Source: an uncultured beta proteobacterium
GTDB lineage: Bacteria; Pseudomonadota; Gammaproteobacteria; Burkholderiales; Rhodocyclaceae
Assembly (NCBI GenBank): GCA_903910495.1
Contig: CAIVZW010000233.1
Location: forward strand, 1 to 12,251
Length of the DNA: 12,251 nt
Direction: 5' to 3'
Every line of letters begins with the position of its first letter. Position 1 is the first letter of the stretch. Positions 7,156-12,251 of the stretch are shown one piece after another. The notes beneath the pieces were generated by a model. It was not told where the DNA came from and searched no databases. It saw nothing but the letters and a program-made list of their open reading frames with translations. A program made the translations under genes and the position numbers.

Positions 7156-9111
7156 ATGACGCTTGCCCGACAGTTTGCCGCCTACAGCGAATGGCGTTCC
7201 CAGCTCTCTGGCGCCCTCGAAGCTTTCCGCAACGGGCTGACCGAGAACGAACTCAGCGACGCCCAGACCGACCTGCGCATTGCCCAGTTGCTCGAAAGAT
7301 TGCGCGAGGATCGTCTGCACGTTGCTTTTGTCGCCGAGTTCTCGCGCGGCAAGTCCGAGCTGATCAACGCAATATTCTTTGCCGAATACGGCAATCGCAT
7401 GCTGCCTTCGACGGCCGGCCGCACAACGATGTGTCCGACCGAGTTGATGTACGACCCGGGCAAGCCGCCGTCGATTGAACTGTTGCCGATCCAGACCCGC
7501 GAGTCGAGCGCCAGCATCAGTGAATACAAGCGCTTCCCCGATGAATGGAAAGTCGTTCCGCTCGACACCCATTCTCCCGAATCCATGCAGGACAAGTTGC
7601 GTTCGGTCAGCGAAGTGGCGCGGGTTTCCCCGGCAATTGCCGAGAAGCTCGGCTTTGCGGCCGGCAGCAAGGAATCCGCCGCTGTCCGCATTGCCGAAGA
7701 CGGCATGGTCGAAATCCCGCGCTGGCGCCACGCCATCATCAACTTTCCCCACCCTCTGCTGCAACAGGGGCTGGTCATTCTCGATACGCCGGGTCTCAAT
7801 GCCATCGGGACGGAACCCGAACTGACGCTGTCACTGCTGCCCAACGCCCACGCCGTACTGTTCATTCTGGCTGCCGACACCGGCGTTACACAATCGGATA
7901 TGGCAATCTGGCATGAACATATCGGCAAGCCCGGCGGACGGAAAAAAGGACGCATCGTCGTTCTGAACAAGATCGATGGTCTGTGGGACGAACTCAAGTC
8001 AGAAGATGAAATAAACGCCGAAATCGACAAGCAGGTCAACAGTTGTGCGTGGACGCTTGATCTGCCCGCGAGTCAGATCTTCCCGGTTTCAGCGCAGAAG
8101 GCGCTGGTCGCCAAAATCAACGCTGATGGCGCGCTGCTCAAACGCAGCCGGCTGTCCGATCTTGAACTCGCCCTGTCCGAGGAACTGATTCCGGCCAAGC
8201 AGGAAATCGTTCACGACAATACCGACGCCGAGTTTTCCGACATCAGCATGCGCATGCGCAGCCTGCTCGAATCCCGCCTTGCCGGTTTGCGCGAGCAACT
8301 CGGCGAACTGACCGAATTGCGCGGTAAGAACAAGGGCGTCGTTGAATACATGATGGGCAAGGTTCGTGTCGAGAAGGAAGAATTCGAGTCGGGGCTGCAA
8401 CGTTACTACGCCGTACGCAGCGTTTTCTCGCAACTGACCAACCGTCTCTTCGGCCATCTTGGCCTCGACGCCCTGCGTGCGCTGACGGCATCGACACGCG
8501 AAACAATGAGCGAAGCGACGTTCTCGAAAACCTTGTCGGAAGCGATGAAAAAGTTCTTTATCGTTTCGCGCACCAATCTCAACAAATCAGACGTCGAGAT
8601 CAGCGAGATCCTGAGCATGATGGCGGCGATCTACAAGAAATTTTCGGTTGAACACGGGCTCAAGCTCGGCGCACCGACCGGCTTCTCGCTGATCCGTTAC
8701 CAGAAGGAAATCGACCGCCTTGAATACTGGTGCGACACCCATCTCAACACCATGTTCCAGTTGATGACGCAGGAGAAAAACAAGGTCACGCGGAAGTTTT
8801 TTGAGGAAATTGCCCAGCAGGTCAAACGTGCTTTCGAACGCGCCAACCGGGATGCGGAAACATGGCTGAAGGCCGTCATGGCGCCGATGGAAACCCAGGT
8901 GCGCGAACACCAGATCCAGCTCAAGCGCCGTCTGGAGAGCATCAAACGCATTCATCAGGCGACCGACACGCTCGAAGACCGCATCAACGAACTGGAACAC
9001 GTTGAAAATCATCTGCTGGCACAGCTCAGATCGATCACGCAAGCCGGTCAGCGCGTTCAGCGCCTGTTGCACAAACCGATCAGCCCGCGCAGCGTGCGCA
9101 GCGTCGCCTGA
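7156..9111 (+). CDS. Dynamin family GTPase of unknown role
   Basis: This 651-residue protein has a dynamin-type GTPase domain and a long helical C-terminal part. G1 is AEFSRGKS (60-67), with Ala in place of the first P-loop Gly; the G2 threonine lies in GRTTMCPTE (89-97); G3 is DTPG (210-213); G4 is NKID (271-274); G5 is probably VSAQK (311-315). About 115 residues separate G2 from G3, longer than in small GTPases. The C-terminal half is charged and helical, with likely coiled coil near 555-640. No transmembrane helix or signal peptide is visible, so it is cytosolic or peripherally membrane-bound. Bacterial dynamin-like proteins remodel membranes or respond to envelope stress; no specific role can be assigned here. 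I prefer the ATG at 7156 (GGAA 6 nt upstream) over an in-frame TTG at 7144. Confidence 0.85.
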   Translation: MTLARQFAAYSEWRSQLSGALEAFRNGLTENELSDAQTDLRIAQLLERLREDRLHVAFVAEFSRGKSELINAIFFAEYGNRMLPSTAGRTTMCPTELMYDPGKPPSIELLPIQTRESSASISEYKRFPDEWKVVPLDTHSPESMQDKLRSVSEVARVSPAIAEKLGFAAGSKESAAVRIAEDGMVEIPRWRHAIINFPHPLLQQGLVILDTPGLNAIGTEPELTLSLLPNAHAVLFILAADTGVTQSDMAIWHEHIGKPGGRKKGRIVVLNKIDGLWDELKSEDEINAEIDKQVNSCAWTLDLPASQIFPVSAQKALVAKINADGALLKRSRLSDLELALSEELIPAKQEIVHDNTDAEFSDISMRMRSLLESRLAGLREQLGELTELRGKNKGVVEYMMGKVRVEKEEFESGLQRYYAVRSVFSQLTNRLFGHLGLDALRALTASTRETMSEATFSKTLSEAMKKFFIVSRTNLNKSDVEISEILSMMAAIYKKFSVEHGLKLGAPTGFSLIRYQKEIDRLEYWCDTHLNTMFQLMTQEKNKVTRKFFEEIAQQVKRAFERANRDAETWLKAVMAPMETQVREHQIQLKRRLESIKRIHQATDTLEDRINELEHVENHLLAQLRSITQAGQRVQRLLHKPISPRSVRSVA

Positions 9112-9136
9112 CTCTCCGATTCTGACCGGCAATGGA

Positions 9137-9169
9137 AAACGCCGCTCCCGGACTCGGGTAACGGCGTTT
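9137..9169. terminator. Bidirectional intrinsic terminator between convergent genes
   Basis: AAACGCCG (9137-9144) pairs with CGGCGTTT (9162-9169), and a nested CCCG/CGGG stem sits in the loop. It lies 25 nt after the stop of the dynamin-like gene and 14 nt beyond the stop of the convergent ferredoxin gene. The T tract is short on both strands (TTT on plus, TTTT on minus), so it should act in both directions but perhaps not strongly. Confidence 0.75.
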
Positions 9170-9183
9170 CGTCAGGGGAAGAT

Positions 9184-9456
<273 letters not shown>

Positions 9457-9461
9457 TCAGA

Positions 9462-10506
<1,045 letters not shown>

Positions 10507-10512
<6 letters not shown>

Positions 10513-10580
10513 GGTTCGACGCCCCGAAGGCAACGGGGCCTTGGGCTCAAGTCCTCCTGGGGGAACTCACCACGAACGGC
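10507..10580. repeat. Palindromic repeat split by a hairpin insert, in the rsmD leader
   Basis: GTTCATGGTTCGAC (10507-10520) and AACTCACCACGAACGGC (10564-10580) are the two halves of an imperfect palindrome that I recall as a very common proteobacterial dispersed repeat, normally with the halves almost touching. Here 43 nt (10521-10563) separate them. The insert contains its own hairpin (GCCCCG 10521-10526 with CGGGGC 10534-10539) and begins with GCCCCGAAGG, the same start as the module in the elements at 4211-4374 and 10601-10763. Confidence 0.65.
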
Positions 10581-10589
10581 TTTATGCAT
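10509..10589 (-). CDS. Possible 26-codon leader ORF coupled to rsmD
   Basis: An ATG at 10589 opens a frame (MHKAVRGEFP...) that ends with a TGA overlapping the rsmD start as ATGA. An AAGG lies 8 nt upstream of its start. Almost the entire ORF consists of the split palindromic repeat, so the peptide is likely meaningless; its use, if any, would be to bring ribosomes to rsmD, which lacks a clear ribosome site. Coding status is uncertain. Confidence 0.2.
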
Positions 10590-10600
10590 GGTATTCGCCT

Positions 10601-10763
10601 TAGGAAACACTGATTAAGTGTCGAATTGTCATTCCGGCGAAAGCGCCCCGAAGGAAGTACCCTTGGGGTGCCGGAATCCAGAAAAATCAAGGGACTGGAC
10701 ACCGGGCTCTGCACTTCCTTCGGTCGCTTTCGCCGGTGTGACGAGTTATTCAGCGCGTCCCTG
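10601..10763. repeat. MITE-like dispersed repeat, copy B
   Basis: This is a second copy of the element at 4211-4374, in opposite orientation. Its left end TAGGAAACACTGATTAAG and the complement of its right end (CAGGGACGCGCTGAATAAC) are diverged versions of the copy A ends. Inside, GTCATTCCGGCGAAAGC (10628-10644) faces GCTTTCGCCGGTGTGAC (10726-10742). The arm 10634-10674 is identical over 41 nt to the complement of 4307-4347. It lies 21 nt past the stop of the M16 gene and upstream of rsmD, so it could fold in the mRNA as a 3' stabiliser or partial terminator. No transposase is present. Confidence 0.75.
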
Positions 10764-10784
10764 ATGGATTATCCGGGGTTAAGC

Positions 10785-12080
10785 TCACTCGCCGGCAACC
10801 ACCACCGTAATCATGTTCTCGGGTTTCACGTGCCGTGCAAACGCGGCTTTTATTTCTGCGGCAGTCACCTTTTCGACATTCTCGGCGTAACGATCAAGGT
10901 AGTCGAGCGGGAATCCGTAGTAACCGATCACCGCCACATTGTCGAGAATCTTGCGGTTGCTGTCGAGGCGCAGGGGGAAGCTACCGATGAGATTCTGCTT
11001 GGCCGCCTGCAGTTCGGCCTTGCTCGGACCCTGGGCGAGAAAGCCGGCCAACACGTCACGCGTCACTTTCAGGGCATCGTTGGCCTGGGTTTTCTTCGTC
11101 TGCAGCCCGATCTGGAAAGGCCCGGGCTGCGCCAGAGGAAGAAAATAACTATAAACGCTATAGGCAAAACCACGTTTTTCGCGCACTTCCTTCATCAGCC
11201 TCGAAACGAAGCCGCCGCCGCCCAGGGAATAATTGCCGACCAGCAAGGGAAAGAAATCCGGATCGCCGCGCTTGAGCGCCGGCAAGCCGATCAGTACATG
11301 CGCCTGGGCTGCGGGGTGATCAATGCGCTGTTCGCTGGCCGCCGGAGGTTTCGGCACCTCCAGAGCTGCTGCACCGGCATCCGCCGGCAAGTCCGCTGTG
11401 ATCTGCTGCGCCAACTCTTCAGCCTGTGCCCGCGACACGTCGCCGACAATCGTCACCGTCGCTCGCCGCGCTGTGTAATGGCGGTGATGGAAGGCGACCA
11501 GATCGGCGCTTTGCAGCTCATTCACCGACTCAGGCGTGGCATAGCGGCCATAGGTATGTCCTGGATACATGGCCGCCCAGAACGCCCTGCTGGCAATCGT
11601 ATCCGGGCGGGTCAACGCCTCCTTGAGGGCGGCAATGGAGCGTGCCTTCTCGCGGGCGAACACCTCCGCCGGAAATTGCGGGCTGCTGAGCACGGCACGC
11701 AATATCTCAAGCGCCGGCCTGCGCTTGTCGTCGGCCGAGAGTGTGCGCAAGCTGACCGAGGCCCGATCCATGCCGACACCACCGGCCAGCTGCGCGCCGA
11801 GATCCGCCAGCCGGTTGGATATCTGCGTTTCATCCATGCCCTGCACGCCCATGTCGAGCAGCGCATGGACCAGTGAAGCCAGGCCGTCCTTACCTGGCTG
11901 GTCGTAAGCTGAACCGGCGGCAAAATCGACCTGTACATCGAGAATCGGCAAGTCGTGATTCTCGACGAAATAGACACGGGCGCCGGAGGGCGCAAGCCAG
12001 TGGTTGATTTTCGGACCGGCCTCGGCCGCCTGGAAAGCCAGAACAAGGCACAGCACACTCAGGAATTTGGCAAGTTTCAT
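10785..12080 (-). CDS. M16 family peptidase-like protein, non-catalytic subunit
   Basis: This 431-residue protein has a signal peptide (MKLAKFLSVLCLVLAFQAAEA, cleavage near residue 21) and two M16 half-domains, so it is likely periplasmic. Where active M16 enzymes have the zinc motif HxxEH after GLA, this protein has SLVHA (69-73), so zinc-dependent catalysis is not expected. The second half keeps the glycine loop LGGGGFVSRL (286-295) and the R/Y pair (R303, Y307 in KRGFAYSVY) that non-catalytic partners contribute to a heterodimeric active site. The gene follows the end of another M16 gene by 11 nt. This matches the paired active/inactive M16 genes next to rsmD and ftsY in Pseudomonas (PA0371-PA0373 as I recall). 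I chose the ATG at 12080, at the start of the signal peptide, although only a weak GAGAG ribosome site precedes it. Confidence 0.93.
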   Translation of the reverse strand: MKLAKFLSVLCLVLAFQAAEAGPKINHWLAPSGARVYFVENHDLPILDVQVDFAAGSAYDQPGKDGLASLVHALLDMGVQGMDETQISNRLADLGAQLAGGVGMDRASVSLRTLSADDKRRPALEILRAVLSSPQFPAEVFAREKARSIAALKEALTRPDTIASRAFWAAMYPGHTYGRYATPESVNELQSADLVAFHHRHYTARRATVTIVGDVSRAQAEELAQQITADLPADAGAAALEVPKPPAASEQRIDHPAAQAHVLIGLPALKRGDPDFFPLLVGNYSLGGGGFVSRLMKEVREKRGFAYSVYSYFLPLAQPGPFQIGLQTKKTQANDALKVTRDVLAGFLAQGPSKAELQAAKQNLIGSFPLRLDSNRKILDNVAVIGYYGFPLDYLDRYAENVEKVTAAEIKAAFARHVKPENMITVVVAGE

Positions 12081-12091
12081 GGGACTGTCTC

Positions 12092-12251
12092 TCAATGACG
12101 CGGCGTGGCGGAGGGCACACGGGGCGCTTGCGGCAGGGGCTGGGGATCGAGTTCGGCCACCGTCAATTGTTCGTCGCGCAGATAGTTCTGCGCCACCGCC
12201 CTGATTTGTTCGGCACTTACGGATTGCAGTTTCTCGATGATCCGCTTGTTC
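12092..12251 (-). CDS. M16 family peptidase, C-terminal end only (cut by the window edge)
   Basis: Fifty-two codons and a stop are visible. The translation begins NKRIIEKLQSVSAEQIRAVA and continues with QNYLRDEQLTVAELDPQPL, the closing helix and strand of an M16 peptidase C-terminal domain, followed by a proline-rich tail ending TPRH. The zinc motif lies outside the window, so catalytic competence cannot be checked; since the downstream partner lacks its motif, this one is expected to be the active subunit. The stop is 11 nt before the next start, so the two genes are one operon. Confidence 0.85.
   Translation of the reverse strand, partial: NKRIIEKLQSVSAEQIRAVAQNYLRDEQLTVAELDPQPLPQAPRVPSATPRH

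Noticed and set aside
6223..7764. A 513-codon open frame on the minus strand across mutM and the dynamin-like gene
   Set aside because: It lies antisense to two well-supported genes, shows no recognisable domain, and is typical of the open shadow frames of GC-rich coding DNA.
10626..11876. A 416-codon plus-strand open frame across the M16 gene
   Set aside because: It starts inside repeat copy B and runs antisense to a clear M16 protein; no family features.

Overview
The window is chromosomal DNA that reads as a betaproteobacterium, most likely a Rhodocyclales-type organism. This rests on conserved gene order (TPR protein-lolB-ispE on one side of mutM; M16 pair-rsmD-coaD-ferredoxin on the other), GC-rich coding sequence, and the style of the short palindromic repeats. 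The assignment is inferred from gene content and memory of related genomes, not from a search.

Layout. Positions 1-250 hold a minus-strand promoter-like site facing out of the window and a doubtful 34-codon ORF. Positions 250-2729 (minus) carry two metabolic genes: an enolase-superfamily enzyme close to D-galactarolactone cycloisomerase, and an iron-type alcohol dehydrogenase with altered metal-site residues. They sit where related genomes usually have tRNA-Gln/prs after ispE, and the enolase-family gene has visibly lower GC. Positions 2764-6142 (minus) are a housekeeping block: a secreted TPR protein, the outer-membrane lipoprotein receptor LolB, and the isoprenoid kinase IspE (lolB and ispE overlap by 4 nt). 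The spacer between the TPR gene and lolB is almost entirely a 164-bp repeat element.

At about 6143-6237 transcription diverges. On the plus strand come mutM (DNA repair glycosylase) and, behind its own promoter, a 651-residue dynamin-like GTPase of unknown role. A hairpin at 9137-9169 ends this unit and the converging unit. From the right on the minus strand come the C-terminal end of an M16 peptidase (cut by the window edge), a second M16 protein that has lost its zinc motif, a second copy of the repeat element, then rsmD, coaD and a 2[4Fe-4S] ferredoxin, packed tightly (rsmD and coaD overlap).

The coding genes are mostly familiar. I see no defence system, CRISPR array, prophage, transposase or RNA gene. 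The less-explained material is in the spacers: two oppositely oriented MITE-like elements, a hairpin module that appears inserted inside two different palindromic repeat families, and an rsmD start codon that lies inside one of those palindromes.
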